A stretch of 64,000 nucleotides of DNA. Source: Micromonospora sp. WMMD1128. GTDB lineage: Bacteria; Actinomycetota; Actinomycetes; Mycobacteriales; Micromonosporaceae. Positions within the stretch are counted from its first letter, which is position 1. Every line of letters begins with the position of its first letter. Positions 10,301 through 18,800 of the stretch are shown in pieces. The translations under genes and the position numbers were made by a program. The stretch spans positions 3,801,001 to 3,865,000 of the forward strand of contig NZ_CP114902.1 of the NCBI RefSeq assembly GCF_027497235.1. The letters run 5' to 3'. The notes below the pieces were generated by a model, which saw nothing but the letters and a program-made list of their open reading frames with translations, was not told the DNA's origin and ran no database searches.

Positions 10301-10623
10301 ACCTTCTCGCACACTGGCCCGACGATCTCACGGAATGCGGCGAAAAATGCTCCGTACGCCAAAGCCGTGTGGGTTGCCGCGAGCACGTCGGAGCGGTCGG
10401 GAACACGTTTGCCCTTAAGGCGTGCGCGACCCGCTGCGGCGACCTCGCCTAGAGTCTTGATCAGCTCGTTCTTTTGATCAACCCAGCCCCAAGCCGCCAA
10501 CCCAAAGGGGCCGGTGACCAGTATGCCGACGCCAAGCAAGGTGTCTAGTGCCTTGAGCCACTTGCCGTCCGGTCCGGATAAGATCTCGCGTGCACCGTCA
10601 AGTGTGTACGGGGAGCGGGCCAC
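7384..10623 (-). CDS. NACHT-domain NTPase, probable anti-phage STAND protein
   Basis: 1,079 residues. Residues 1 to about 290 are an N-terminal helical domain with one hydrophobic stretch (LLGVGILVTGPFGLAAWGWV). The NACHT core follows: Walker A VVLGLPGAGKS near 347-357, Walker B RVLLIDGLDEF near 420-430, sensor VVVTSR near 461-466, then winged-helix elements (EIAQQPLLLLLLILYG) and FLHATFSEYLIARLTLDEL. About 400 residues of helical C-terminus probably form the sensor. Bacterial NACHT proteins are established anti-phage STAND NTPases; the N-terminal domain here is not one I can assign to a nuclease, protease or TIR effector. Codon use is visibly less GC-rich than the core genes, suggesting transfer. 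It is a single gene. Confidence 0.8.
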   Translation of the reverse strand: MARSPYTLDGAREILSGPDGKWLKALDTLLGVGILVTGPFGLAAWGWVDQKNELIKTLGEVAAAGRARLKGKRVPDRSDVLAATHTALAYGAFFAAFREIVGPVCEKVGLTEDDKRRLTGDAQPDLAKDGLQRSLMNAPIELPWAGCGFRANRDEVIKPLFQNLALHCVAFLQNFEVWHRIDSVRATDPLVRDVVSRAVRRYEAEYKSLAAVVPEFGIWAALGESDATQSAVKRSSEALSRLEELVRSLPRDAEGARNRTREVNAAVNRAVLLEPLVVTDSADDLAQLRIPTVQEGYLTPAFRSVVMDEKCRPADDNWWESAEWGSDLDTFLAAYFSSPRSHQRPLVVLGLPGAGKSMFTKVCAARLSGGDAYAVARVPLRQVSDPTAPIHQQVSGVLDKTTNGRVSWTELSESAVDATRVLLIDGLDEFMQASGNSESNYLHNVVEFQRVERISGHPVSVVVTSRTLVADLARIPIGSLVIKLENFRPEQVRTCLGIWDQVNLERQSCIPSADTILSYGEIAQQPLLLLLLILYGATNHLPAVGENSTPAQIYGDILRRFIQRELQKVPDLDPADLREEQVRAELWRLGIAAFGMFNRGRHYVEEHLLQADLDALDQPMRQRRMQRRGAALTAARQLLGKFFFIHAAEADEGFEGRSYEFLHATFSEYLIARLTLDELTDLWESVDRPSSQNWDDDRLYALLSHQLLSIGGAAILPFVAQLHGALPGSAGQGIRQILRTLLRQAEGRWESGRFAAYSPSGESSLQRFALYTANLIMLVLGVEDRAVKIDSIAPSDVDPIEWWSKMVHIWQGCVPDLDLSEIKPVFSETAIMRSSENDPAQPLVHKHSLMFQSTAASIINAGFGVAGNRFAIDSDDLDVAFAGSAARALTESAHVSTATAAAIEIIRGLKNSESRVLRPSLLMEYVARNPEGFTGADIRSLLDAASVRDRVHDDSWPYSLLLGQYLYLVSDRELSDHLRNSCADSTFVAPLIAGMLVWDDELTQVRKIFDRFPPELRLRVEKCVAEFYPLRQSMDGRRLVLWTSERLLPILMEGDHLVSIWERLGMPLRYVRRSTEGEE

Positions 10624-10900
10624 TCCGTCAATGATTAGGGCCTCTCAGTAGATCGTCAAGAGACGCAGGAGCCTGCTGGCCGAGCCATCCTGGTTGTCCG
10701 ATGTACACCTACGGCCTCACGCCCGCGCCCGCGAAGCACGACACCTTGGGTCACCGGGGGAGCAAGCGCCGTGCTCGGCAACCGCGGCCTCGTCTAGTGC
10801 TCCAATGTCACTTGGCCTGTCTGTGCTGGTAGTGGGACCCGGCAGAGGAAGCGAGCGCTGAAGGGTCGAGATGAGGTGGGCTCGGTACCGTGACGAGGTG

Positions 10901-11152
10901 ATGCCGAGCTGTCCCGAATGCCACGCGGCGGGCGTCCCCCTGCTCTTCGGCCTCCCGGCGCCCGAAGCCAGGAAGGCCGCAGCCGCAGGCGAGCTCGCGC
11001 TCGGCGGATGCTTCCTCCCCGAAGAAGCGGTACCGAACTGGCAGTGCCCACGGCAACACCGATGGCGCGACGCCGATGAGCGGACATGGGACACGCAATC
11101 CCTAGCCGCGCTACTCGCACACGGCTACACCGAGCGGGATGACGACACTTGA
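10901..11152 (+). CDS. small zinc-ribbon protein
   Basis: 83 residues from ATG 10901 (MPSCPECHAAGVPLLFGLPA); an in-frame ATG at 10871 would add 10 residues. Two Cys pairs are visible: CPEC near the start, and GGCFLPEE...NWQCPRQHRW later, giving a likely treble-clef or ribbon Zn site (third and fourth ligands Cys and His). Short proteins of this C-x2-C ... LGGC ... W.C.x2.H type are common, uncharacterised stand-alone genes in bacteria. The gene sits between the NACHT gene (divergent) and the tRNA-like hairpin region; function unknown. Confidence 0.6.
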   Translation: MPSCPECHAAGVPLLFGLPAPEARKAAAAGELALGGCFLPEEAVPNWQCPRQHRWRDADERTWDTQSLAALLAHGYTERDDDT

Positions 11153-11209
11153 GCCGGCAACGGGAGCCGGCGCGGGCACCGGCAGGTGGGGTGCCTCGGC
11201 GCCGTTTGT

Positions 11210-11321
11210 GGCCGGGCGCGAGGGTATCGCGGTCGCGATTATCCCCGGTGCCGTAGGCGCGGACCGGAGCGCCGTGACTCCGGGTACTTCCCGGCAGGAG
11301 GTTCAAATCTCCCGCCGGGCC
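11210..11321 (+). other. tRNA-like run of hairpins (possible structured RNA or decayed tRNA)
   Basis: Consecutive inverted repeats: atcgcg/cgcgat (11226-11239), ggcgc/gcgcc with 8-nt loop (11256-11273), ccggg/cccgg with 5-nt loop (11280-11294) and ggcaggag/ctcccgcc (11293-11316), the last enclosing gttcaaat, a T-loop-like sequence. Flanking ggccgggcg (11210-11218) and cgccgggcc (11313-11321) pair in 8 of 9 positions. The order mimics acceptor, D, anticodon, long variable and T arms, but 112 nt is too long for a tRNA and the T stem has a bulge. High GC content makes chance pairing plausible. Confidence 0.3.
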
Positions 11322-11485
11322 GGTGTACGTGGCGACGAATCTGTCTCGCTCCTACGCCGAGAAGGGTTTTCGATGTTAATTCGCTCTCAGTGCCAGCTCT
11401 CACATTGGATTTCGGACTGCAATATCAAGGAGCATGTCGGCCCACTTGACCCGAAGGCTTGAGCCGAAAACCCGCGAGGGCCGGC

Positions 11486-12925
11486 TAGTACTCCAGCCGG
11501 GGATCGTGATCACGGCTCGATGAGGGCTTGTCGGGCGTAGTGGCTGTTCATGGCTCTGGCTTGGTGGCGGCGTCGGCGGATGGACCAGAGCAGCGGGTCG
11601 CAGAGTCGGCGGGTGGGTTCGATGATCAGGACGTGGAACAGGTGGCGTAGCTCGTTGACGGTCAGGGGGATCAGCCCGACCGGCTGGTAGTGGTTGCGGT
11701 GCTTGGTGGTCGCGGCGGCGAGGAACGCGTGGGCGAGGAACGCGAGGGTGGTCCAGCGGTGCCAGGAGGTCCAGCGGCGGTGTTGGTGCTGGTCGAGGCC
11801 GAGGCTGGTCTTCGCGGCTTGGAACGATTCCTCGATCTTCCAGCGGCGGCCGGCGACCGCGACGAGAGTGCCGAGCGCGACGATCTCGGGTGACCAGCAG
11901 CGGTAGAAGGCCAGTTCACGGGTGCGGCGGCTGCGGCGGATCAGCAGCCAGTGGTGCCCGCCGTGACCGTCGGTGGCGTGGGGCAGGGCGACGAAGGACC
12001 AGTCGTAGTAGCGGTGGCCCTTCGCGCCCCTGCCGGCGGACATGCGCTGCCAGGCGGTGACGGGGAGCTCGGCGGTGAGGGCGTCGACGCGGTAGACGCC
12101 GAGGCCGGTGATCACCTGATGTGAGCAGGCCACGGCCAGGACATAGCCCAGTCGCAGCTGACGCAGCCGGGCGGCCAGTCGCGGGTCGTTGCCGTAGGCC
12201 TCGTCGCCGGCCGCCCACCGGCACGGCAACCCGCCGGTGACCGCATCCTCGATCATGCGGGTCGCCAGCTGCGGCTTGGTCGCGAAGCGCACCTGCGTAG
12301 GAACACCAGCCTCGGCGCGGCGGTCGGGGTCGTCGCACCATGACTTCGGCAGGTAGAGGGCCGTGTCGAGCATCGCGTGCCCAGCCTCGGTGGCATAGAC
12401 CAAGTGCACCGCGAGCTGACAGTTCTCGATCTTCCCGGCCGTGCCCGAGTACTGCCGCTGTACCCCGACGGTGTGCCGGCCCTTCTTCAGATCACCCGTC
12501 TCGTCGATGACCAGCACGGCCTCGACATCACCGAGATGCTCACCGACGAACTCGCGGATATCGGCGCGAACCTCAGCGTCGTCCCACGTCACCCGGGTCA
12601 GCAAGTCCTGCATCCCGTCCGGGCTGGCGTCTCCGGCGTGCTCAGCAATCGTCCAGCAGTTCTTCCGCGGTAGCGGCGCCAACAACCCTCGGACGAAGTC
12701 ACGCACCCGGCGACGCGGCTCGGGCCTGCGGAAACGCTGCCCGACCGTCAACATCAGCTCGTCGAACAACACCCGCCACCGCTGGGCGTCTACCCTGTAT
12801 CCGGCAGCCACCGCTGCATCATGGTCAGTCCACACAACCGTCCATGATCGACGGTGGCTGCCCTCGTTCCCGCACCGCGTCAAACCGCAGTCCAGCCGAG
12901 GTCAACATCCCCGGCTGGAGTACTA
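11486..12925 (-). mobile_element. IS701-family insertion sequence
   Basis: A 1.44-kb element bounded by perfect 17-bp terminal inverted repeats, tagtactccagccgggg at 11486-11502 and its complement at 12909-12925. It contains one transposase gene filling nearly the whole element. Outer bases of the repeat (TA or CTA) may belong to a target duplication rather than the element itself. It appears intact. Confidence 0.85.
11510..12883 (-). CDS. IS701-family transposase
   Basis: 457 residues, TTG start at 12883 (an internal GTG about 16 codons later is also possible). DDE catalytic triad: Asp in AVLVIDETGDLKKG, the family hallmark, Asp in WAAGDEAYGNDP, and Glu in WKIEESFQAAK. The C-terminus (RRRRHQARAMNSHYARQALI) is typical of actinobacterial IS701 transposases. 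The gene sits between perfect terminal inverted repeats, so it is probably functional. Confidence 0.92.
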   Translation of the reverse strand: MTRCGNEGSHRRSWTVVWTDHDAAVAAGYRVDAQRWRVLFDELMLTVGQRFRRPEPRRRVRDFVRGLLAPLPRKNCWTIAEHAGDASPDGMQDLLTRVTWDDAEVRADIREFVGEHLGDVEAVLVIDETGDLKKGRHTVGVQRQYSGTAGKIENCQLAVHLVYATEAGHAMLDTALYLPKSWCDDPDRRAEAGVPTQVRFATKPQLATRMIEDAVTGGLPCRWAAGDEAYGNDPRLAARLRQLRLGYVLAVACSHQVITGLGVYRVDALTAELPVTAWQRMSAGRGAKGHRYYDWSFVALPHATDGHGGHHWLLIRRSRRTRELAFYRCWSPEIVALGTLVAVAGRRWKIEESFQAAKTSLGLDQHQHRRWTSWHRWTTLAFLAHAFLAAATTKHRNHYQPVGLIPLTVNELRHLFHVLIIEPTRRLCDPLLWSIRRRRHQARAMNSHYARQALIEP

Positions 12926-13038
12926 ACCCCTCCGGCGAGGTGGACTTTTGGCGGCTGGAGCTGACGCTCAACGAGCTGGGTAAGGCGTTCTTGGTGGTAG
13001 ATACGTTCGGGACGGAGGGCCAGCGGCTGCTGACGTAG
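12926..13038 (+). pseudogene. C-terminal fragment of a small gene cut by the IS701 insertion
   Basis: Immediately after the IS right end a plus-strand frame reads SGEVDFWRLELTLNELGKAF then LVVDTFGTEGQRLLT and stops at 13036-13038; it has coding character but no start. On the other side of the IS, ATG 11434 (preceded by aaggag) opens a 17-codon frame, MSAHLTRRLEPKTREGR, running to the IS edge. Removing exactly 11486-12925 joins the two in frame to a protein of about 55 residues; allowing for a 2-3 bp target duplication could break the frame. Not a family I recognise. Confidence 0.35.
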
Positions 13039-13250
13039 AGCCGGAGGTCTCATCGGAGCCACCTTGAGCCTATCCTGGGCATTGCCCCATGTCTGCCTAC
13101 AGCATCATGGAGATGAGCCGCCATCTGAGGCTTGTCTGCTGTGCAATATGCCGGCACCCTGGGACCCACGGGTGCGCACTTACGGCGGATGACGCGACAG
13201 AGGCGATCTGCAACGATGCCACCGTCGACAGTGACGGGAGGGAGCTGCAC

Positions 13251-13835
13251 GTGCTCGCCGCTTCGGTGTGGAACAGCTTGGAGTTCGCCAAGCTCGTCAT
13301 CGGCGGCATGGTTCCGGTCGCCGTTGCCGTGCTAGCTGCTGTCTTCAGCCGCGCGTTGAGGCGTGCCGAGAACCAGCAGTGGTTCAGCCAAAAGCTGGTC
13401 GAAAAGCGCATCGAGCTGCTCACTGCAGCCCTGCCTGACCTCAACGACTTGTTCTGCTACTTCACGTGGGTGGGCAACTGGAAGGAGCTTTCGCCACCCG
13501 AGATCCTGCTACGCAAGCGGCGACTCGATCGACTCTTCCATGCCAACAGCCCATTTTTTTCAACCTCGGCAGTAGCGGCGTACGACGCGTTCATCTCCGC
13601 CCTGTTCAAGACGTTCGTGGCCCCCGGGTCCAGCGCACAGCTACGTACGGGGCTGACGTCCCAGCACGGAAGCCGGGTGAAGGCATTCACGGAGTACTGG
13701 GAGCCCACCTGGGATGCGATGTTCACACAGGAAGCCGAACGGACGTCGCCCGAGGTCATCAAGGAACGGCACCAGGCGTTGACGGCCGCGCTCGGTTCCG
13801 AGATCGGCACACAGTCGGCACCGAGGGAAGCTTAA
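13251..13835 (+). CDS. single-TM membrane protein, first gene of an unrecognised three-gene operon
   Basis: 194 residues from GTG 13251, chosen because gggaggga lies just upstream; an upstream ATG at 13089 is in frame but its extension looks non-coding. The N-terminus has one transmembrane helix (LVIGGMVPVAVAVLAAVFSR), placing the rest in the cytoplasm. Next come QKLVEKRIELLTAALPDLND and LFCYFTWVGNWKELSPPEIL, a helical domain rich in aromatic residues (residues about 45-190). No enzyme motif is visible. The stop is 2 bp from the next ATG, so the three genes 13251-15501 are co-transcribed. A membrane anchor or effector role in a defence-like system is an inference from its location. Confidence 0.6.
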   Translation: MLAASVWNSLEFAKLVIGGMVPVAVAVLAAVFSRALRRAENQQWFSQKLVEKRIELLTAALPDLNDLFCYFTWVGNWKELSPPEILLRKRRLDRLFHANSPFFSTSAVAAYDAFISALFKTFVAPGSSAQLRTGLTSQHGSRVKAFTEYWEPTWDAMFTQEAERTSPEVIKERHQALTAALGSEIGTQSAPREA

Positions 13836-13837
13836 AC

Positions 13838-14488
13838 ATGATCGTTCAATGGTGTTGCAAGGGCTTGGCGAAAATCGACAGTGGGGCCGTACAGCAGATA
13901 CTTACCGACCCGACGGGTCTGCGCTGCCGAGACTGGGAGTCGCATTGGCAACGGGGTGGGGGCTTCCCCGTGGCCGCCGCCATACAGCGCCTAACCGAGG
14001 AGAACCTCGACCGCCACGTCAACAATTTCAGCAGCGTGGAGCCAACCACGGGACGCAAGTTCTGCGATGTAACGCCCTTCATCTCACTGTCAGCCGGTTG
14101 CGTCGACCGCGACGTGGCGGCCAGGACCAACATCACCCATCGCGCGCTTCGCACCGCTCTGGAGTTCGCCACCACCGACTACGCAGACCCTGCAAAGCCC
14201 GCGTGCCCCGGCTGGGTCCTCTATTGCTACGTCCTCGTTGGATCCAACCCAGCCGTCCGGATCCCGACGGTCGCGGAAGAGATCCGGGAGCTGAACCATG
14301 GCCGCGCATATTCCGGCTGGTACTGGCAGGGCGAGGTGGCGGCCAAGCTGCACATCCCCTCCGCACAGATCCTCTGCGCAGAGCGGTACGAACCTGCGCC
14401 GAGTGGCCGGCTCAGGCTCACCGATCTCCTGCTGAACCTTGACTTCTGTCACCCTGCCGCGCTGCTAGCGGAACGGAGCATGCTGTGA
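13838..14488 (+). CDS. possible ADP-ribosyltransferase-like protein, second gene of operon
   Basis: 216 residues from ATG 13838, 2 bp after the preceding stop. Suggestive motifs: WQRGGGFPVAAAIQRL; then DVTPFISLSAG, resembling the TPF(V/I)S-x-S strand of the ADP-ribosyltransferase fold; then a buried strand GWVLYCYVLVG; and finally GWYWQGEVAAKLHIPSAQIL, where Gln-x-Glu followed by a V...IP..I strand resembles the third ART motif. A central helix (ALRTALEFATTDY) separates them. This is fold guessing by eye: substrate, the first motif (Arg or His) and activity are unproven. The stop overlaps the next GTG by 4 bp. Confidence 0.5.
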   Translation: MIVQWCCKGLAKIDSGAVQQILTDPTGLRCRDWESHWQRGGGFPVAAAIQRLTEENLDRHVNNFSSVEPTTGRKFCDVTPFISLSAGCVDRDVAARTNITHRALRTALEFATTDYADPAKPACPGWVLYCYVLVGSNPAVRIPTVAEEIRELNHGRAYSGWYWQGEVAAKLHIPSAQILCAERYEPAPSGRLRLTDLLLNLDFCHPAALLAERSML

Positions 14489-15501
14489 CGCTGCCGGAGC
14501 GATTGTGGGGGGCACTGCGGCTCGACCCGTCAACGGTCGCGGCTCGAGCACGCTTCTATCGGGCATACGCTGAGTTGGAAGAGCCACCGTTCGACGTGCG
14601 CGACTTGGCTGAGTTAATGCGCGATCGCCCTCCTCCCAGAGGCTCTGGCCCGCGCGTCATCAACCTCATAGGTAAGGAGGCAGGGGCCGTCGGTCAAAGC
14701 CTGCGGGAAATCCAACGCCCCCGTGCCGGGAAGCCCTGGGTGCGGCTGGCCGAGGCCGCGGATGCCTTGAGAAACGCCGCCGTTGCTGAACTGCTTCTCG
14801 ACGTACAAACGGGCCGGGGGACTTTGCTAGAGGCCAGCCGCGGCTACAGTGAGCTCGGGTTGCCATTCGGTGACTTCCTTGCCGTCGCTGCAACGGGAGA
14901 CAGAGAGCGATCGATCTCGGCCGCCGAACTTCTCGGCGTCCTGCTGTCCGATTCCCAGATCACAGACACCGGACGACACGGCTCAGCAGCACTTGCAACG
15001 CCTGCGCAGCAGCGCTACCTATTGCTCACGGCGGCCCCCGACGCTACCGACCTGTGGCCGCGGCTGGCTGAGGCGCCGCAGGCGCACCAGACCGCGGCGG
15101 TCGGTGCAACATCCCAGCCCTTCTCGACCTGGTGGCGGCTCGGTGGCCTGCTCAGCCGCCTGGACGCCGACGCCGACGCCGACGGGATCAGACGCGAACT
15201 GACACGGATCATCGCCGAACTCTCCGAGGCACACGGCCGGCAACTGCAGCTCGCCGCAGCTGATGATCACCACTGGTCGACCGGACGCGCCCAGACGGAC
15301 TTGATCGATCTCGACTTGGCCGGCGCAGTCGCCATATCCGCGCGGATCTTGCGGCAGCGGGAAATCCGTCCATGGCGGTTCGAGAGCGATTTCCCCAAGC
15401 TGTCGCCGCTGGCGAGCATCTCGCTCCAGATCGGCCTTCAGCTCGGCGACGACGCCCCACCATCCGATGACTACCTGGGTGCCCACACGAGCGCCTGGTG
15501 A
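14485..15501 (+). CDS. hypothetical helical protein, third gene of operon
   Basis: 338 residues from GTG 14485, overlapping the previous stop (GTGA), which implies translational coupling. Composition is Ala/Leu/Arg-rich and mostly alpha-helical (LAEAADALRNAAVAELLLDV, AELLGVLLSDSQI, GIRRELTRIIAELSEAHGRQ), with no membrane segment, signal peptide or recognisable motif. It could be a regulatory or antitoxin-like partner of the preceding protein, or an adaptor; neither can be shown from sequence. The operon ends here, and the next gene (TPR-PIN) is convergent. Confidence 0.55.
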   Translation: MTLPERLWGALRLDPSTVAARARFYRAYAELEEPPFDVRDLAELMRDRPPPRGSGPRVINLIGKEAGAVGQSLREIQRPRAGKPWVRLAEAADALRNAAVAELLLDVQTGRGTLLEASRGYSELGLPFGDFLAVAATGDRERSISAAELLGVLLSDSQITDTGRHGSAALATPAQQRYLLLTAAPDATDLWPRLAEAPQAHQTAAVGATSQPFSTWWRLGGLLSRLDADADADGIRRELTRIIAELSEAHGRQLQLAAADDHHWSTGRAQTDLIDLDLAGAVAISARILRQREIRPWRFESDFPKLSPLASISLQIGLQLGDDAPPSDDYLGAHTSAW

Positions 15502-15801
15502 GCCACAGCTGATCGTCGGCCACCGTCGTACGGCGACGGCCGGTCGCCGTATCGAATTGAACCACCGCGAGGCGCGGAGGTAGCGGTCGTCAGCCGTTGT
15601 CGGACGTGCTGATGGCGGTCCAGCCGCGGCAGTTTGGGTGGGTGGCGCGATGGCGGCATGCCCAGAGTCGATTCCTGAGCCTGATCGGTAGCTGTATTCA
15701 TCAGTCATCACCGGTCAGGTAGGTGAACGCTTGCAGGATCTCCTCTCTCCCGCTGGCAGTTCCTTGCCAGAGGCCCGTGGCCGCTTCTGTTACCCAGCGA
15801 G
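15502..15801. other. convergent intergenic region; possible frameshifted 3' extension of the TPR-PIN gene
   Basis: 300 bp between convergent genes. On the minus strand, in another frame than the TPR-PIN gene, DLPRLARWVTEAATGLWQGT then ASGREEILQAFTYLTGDD ends at 15701 and looks like real coding sequence continuing past the TPR-PIN stop. Beyond it ATG 15701 opens a proline-rich frame of 76 codons of doubtful reality. No terminator hairpin is obvious. Confidence 0.3.
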
Positions 15802-18800
15802 CTAATCGCGGTAGGTCAGCACCACTCGCGACGTCGTAGCCTTGTCGGATTCCGACGACAAGGCGACCATCGCCATCATCATCGACATGGCGAACGCGTG
15901 TCCGTGGCCGGCGACGAGGTTGCGGTAGACGCTGGTGGCCACTGCCTCGAACGGATCGGTCACCAATCGGCGCCGCGCGATCCCCGCGCGTACACCCCGC
16001 AGCACCGCGGGCAGCCGGTCGGCGTTCATCCATGGCTCCGCCATGCACCGACTCAGAAGGACACGCAGGTTGGTACCGGCGCTGCCATCATCGGTGGTGA
16101 TCCGGACCAGTCCGATCGCGGTGGCGGAGACCCAGCCTTCAACTTGGTCCGGTCCGGCGGTCGCTGCGTGAGCCAGCATGGAGAGCACGAAATCGATTAC
16201 TGCGGCCGGGTCGGTCCAGGTCGCGGGCCGAGTGAGCGCGAACGCCACCCCGCGCGGTGCTCGGCCGTCCATCGCGGCGGCGAGGTCGAACGTTGCCCGA
16301 TCGAATCCGAGGTCGGTGAAGTAGTTGGTAAGCAGGATAGCCTCGGCCGCCGCACGGATCTCGCGTGGAATCTGCCCTTGGATCTGCAGGTCACGGATAA
16401 GGTCGACCGTGCCGAAGGTCGCGACGCCCATGCCGGCGGCGATTAACCGCAGGCGGTGGTCGTCGCACCAGAACGGGATGTGTTCAGAAGCCGCCATGTC
16501 GAGCGACGACATCCACTCGAACTTCCGGTCGGCGTCTGGGAACGTCGTGAACCTGGTCCACGGACGGCGTGCTGCCTGGTGCAGAATCGAGCATACCGTC
16601 GTGGCCTGCTCGGCGAGCGAGTCGGCGACGGACTGCTCGATCACCGTGACGGTCGGCCGCCCAGCGTCAGGATCCCATCCCGTGGACATGGTCGAACGCA
16701 AGCCGAGGGACTCCTGCCCCCGGACCGCATCGCGGTAAGCCTCATCGGTTGCGCGAAGCTGGGCGAAACCTGAGATGAGCTGCGAACGCAGGTGCGGGTC
16801 GAGCAGCGCCAAAGTGTGAGCTGCAGTGACATCGATCACGGTCACCTTGTTCCAGGCCACTGCAGCCGCGGCCCTGCCGTGCATCTCTCCTGCCAGGGCA
16901 TGGGCATTGACGAAGCCGGCGCCGCGCTTCAGCGACGCCTCTGTGTAGGAGGAATCGAAGGCGGTAGCCAGCATGCCTAATGGCAGGTTCGCCTTGTCGA
17001 GTTCCTTAATGACTTCGCCGAGTGACTCGTGACGTGCGCGAAGGTCGGGCGCGAGGGATCCGAGCGGGTCGTCCTCCGAGACCGACATCCGGCGGAACAC
17101 CCTGCTTTCGGGGAAGCGTTCGGTGTAGTCGAACATGGCCGTATGCAGCGCGGCGATGTCCTCGTCGGTCGTCGAGAGCGCCTGGCGCCGCAGGCCGAAG
17201 AAAATCTGGGCGATGAAGACGCCCATCAGCTGCTCGTCGTCCGGCCACCTGGCCATGGTGGACAGTGCGCGAGGCACGAACTGTGTGCTGGTGTCGCGGC
17301 GGGCCACCAGGCCAATCCAGGTCATGGCGTCGTGGCGGTCCCGGGGGGCGACCGGATCGCCGTCGGGGGTGAGGGCGTTCCACGCACCGTCGCTATCGCC
17401 GCGCCGAACCAACGCGTGCACGAGCGCCCAGCGGGCGTTCGCGGCGTCGGGGTCGAGCGTCACCAGGTTGCGGGCCTGCTCGATCGCCAGGTCCCACGAC
17501 CCCTCGTCGGTGTGGATTTCGAATATCAACGCCCGCGTATCGAACTGTCCGGCCCACTCGGCTCCGCCCATGGTCAACGCGCGTTCGGCGGCCCGTTTCG
17601 CGGCTTCCGGATCCTCGGCGGCCCGCAGATGACGCGCCGAGGTCAGCATCAGGCCGGGGTCGTTCCACCGGCATGCGGCTTCCTTGAGCACCTCGGCGGC
17701 CAGCAAGTGCTCCCCGGCCTGCCCGTACCGCTCCGCAAGCAACACCGCAAGTGCAAAGTGGTCCGTGGCGCCGGCCCGCAGAGCCTCAATCGTGCCCCCC
17801 TGCGCGCCCATGGCGCGCTGAACAACCCGGATTTCGCGCACCAACTCGGGATGTTCCTGCTCGACCCCGGCAAGATCCGGTAGCTCGCCACCGACCTGGG
17901 CCAGCCCTCGAACCGCCACCAGAAAGTCGGCCCTGGACTCCGCGGCGGCCAGCGCGGACTGCCACGCCGCAGCGGCGACCGCGTTTTCGGCGGTGCCGGT
18001 CAGCTCCACGGCCTCGATTTCCGCGACAACGAATGGGATGCCCAGTTCGACGGCCAACGCCCGGGCCCGGCCGTACTCGCCGGTGCCGGCAAGCAGTTCT
18101 GCCTGCTCTCGCCGCAGCCGGGGGTCAGTGACCTCCTGCGGCCAGGCGTCACCGTCCGGCTGCTGCTCGATGAGCGTCCGCGCCTGCGCCACCTTGCCGC
18201 CGAGCACGTACGCCTTGACCGCGACCAGGATCGCCGCGACGCTGTCGCCGTGCCACGACCGACGGACGTTACGGGCCTTGATCGCCAGCGCGGCAGCCCG
18301 TTCGGTGTCGGCCAGCCTGTTCACGGTCTCCCCGTACCGCGCCCGGTACAGCAGCAACTCAGCGGCGTACAGCGCTGATCCGCTCGCGCCCTCGATGTCA
18401 GCAGCGGCGAGCGCGAACTTCACTCCCCGGTTGATGTCGTCGGCTCGAGCGTAAAGCCGCGCCAGCAGTTGCAGCCGCAACGCCTCATCGGCGTGCGACG
18501 ATGTCTTCCACGCGGACAAGACATCGATGGCCTGATCCCAGTCCTCGCGGTGGACAAACAGCAGCCCTTGCGCAAGCGTGTGTTCCCAGGCTGCACCGAC
18601 GAGGATCTCGTTGACGTCAGCGGAGGCGTCCTCCGGCAGGCACATCGCCTGCCGGGCCTTCCAATAGCCGGCCGGGTACGCTCCACCCTCCACGGCCATC
18701 CCGAACAGGCGGGCTGCCGTCGGATTCTGGCTGTAGTCCGAGGCGAGTTCAGCCAGCCAGCAGATTACCTCCACGGGTGCATCAGCGAACCAGTCCGGGG

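Noticed and set aside
10800..10870. Short minus-strand tail (SHYQHRQAK) resembling a transposase C-terminus
   Set aside because: Only about ten residues match and nothing upstream supports it; too little evidence.
11210..11321. Considered calling a tRNA-Sec (selC) gene
   Set aside because: No UCA anticodon in a proper 7-nt anticodon loop, total length too large, T stem irregular and no selA/selB nearby.
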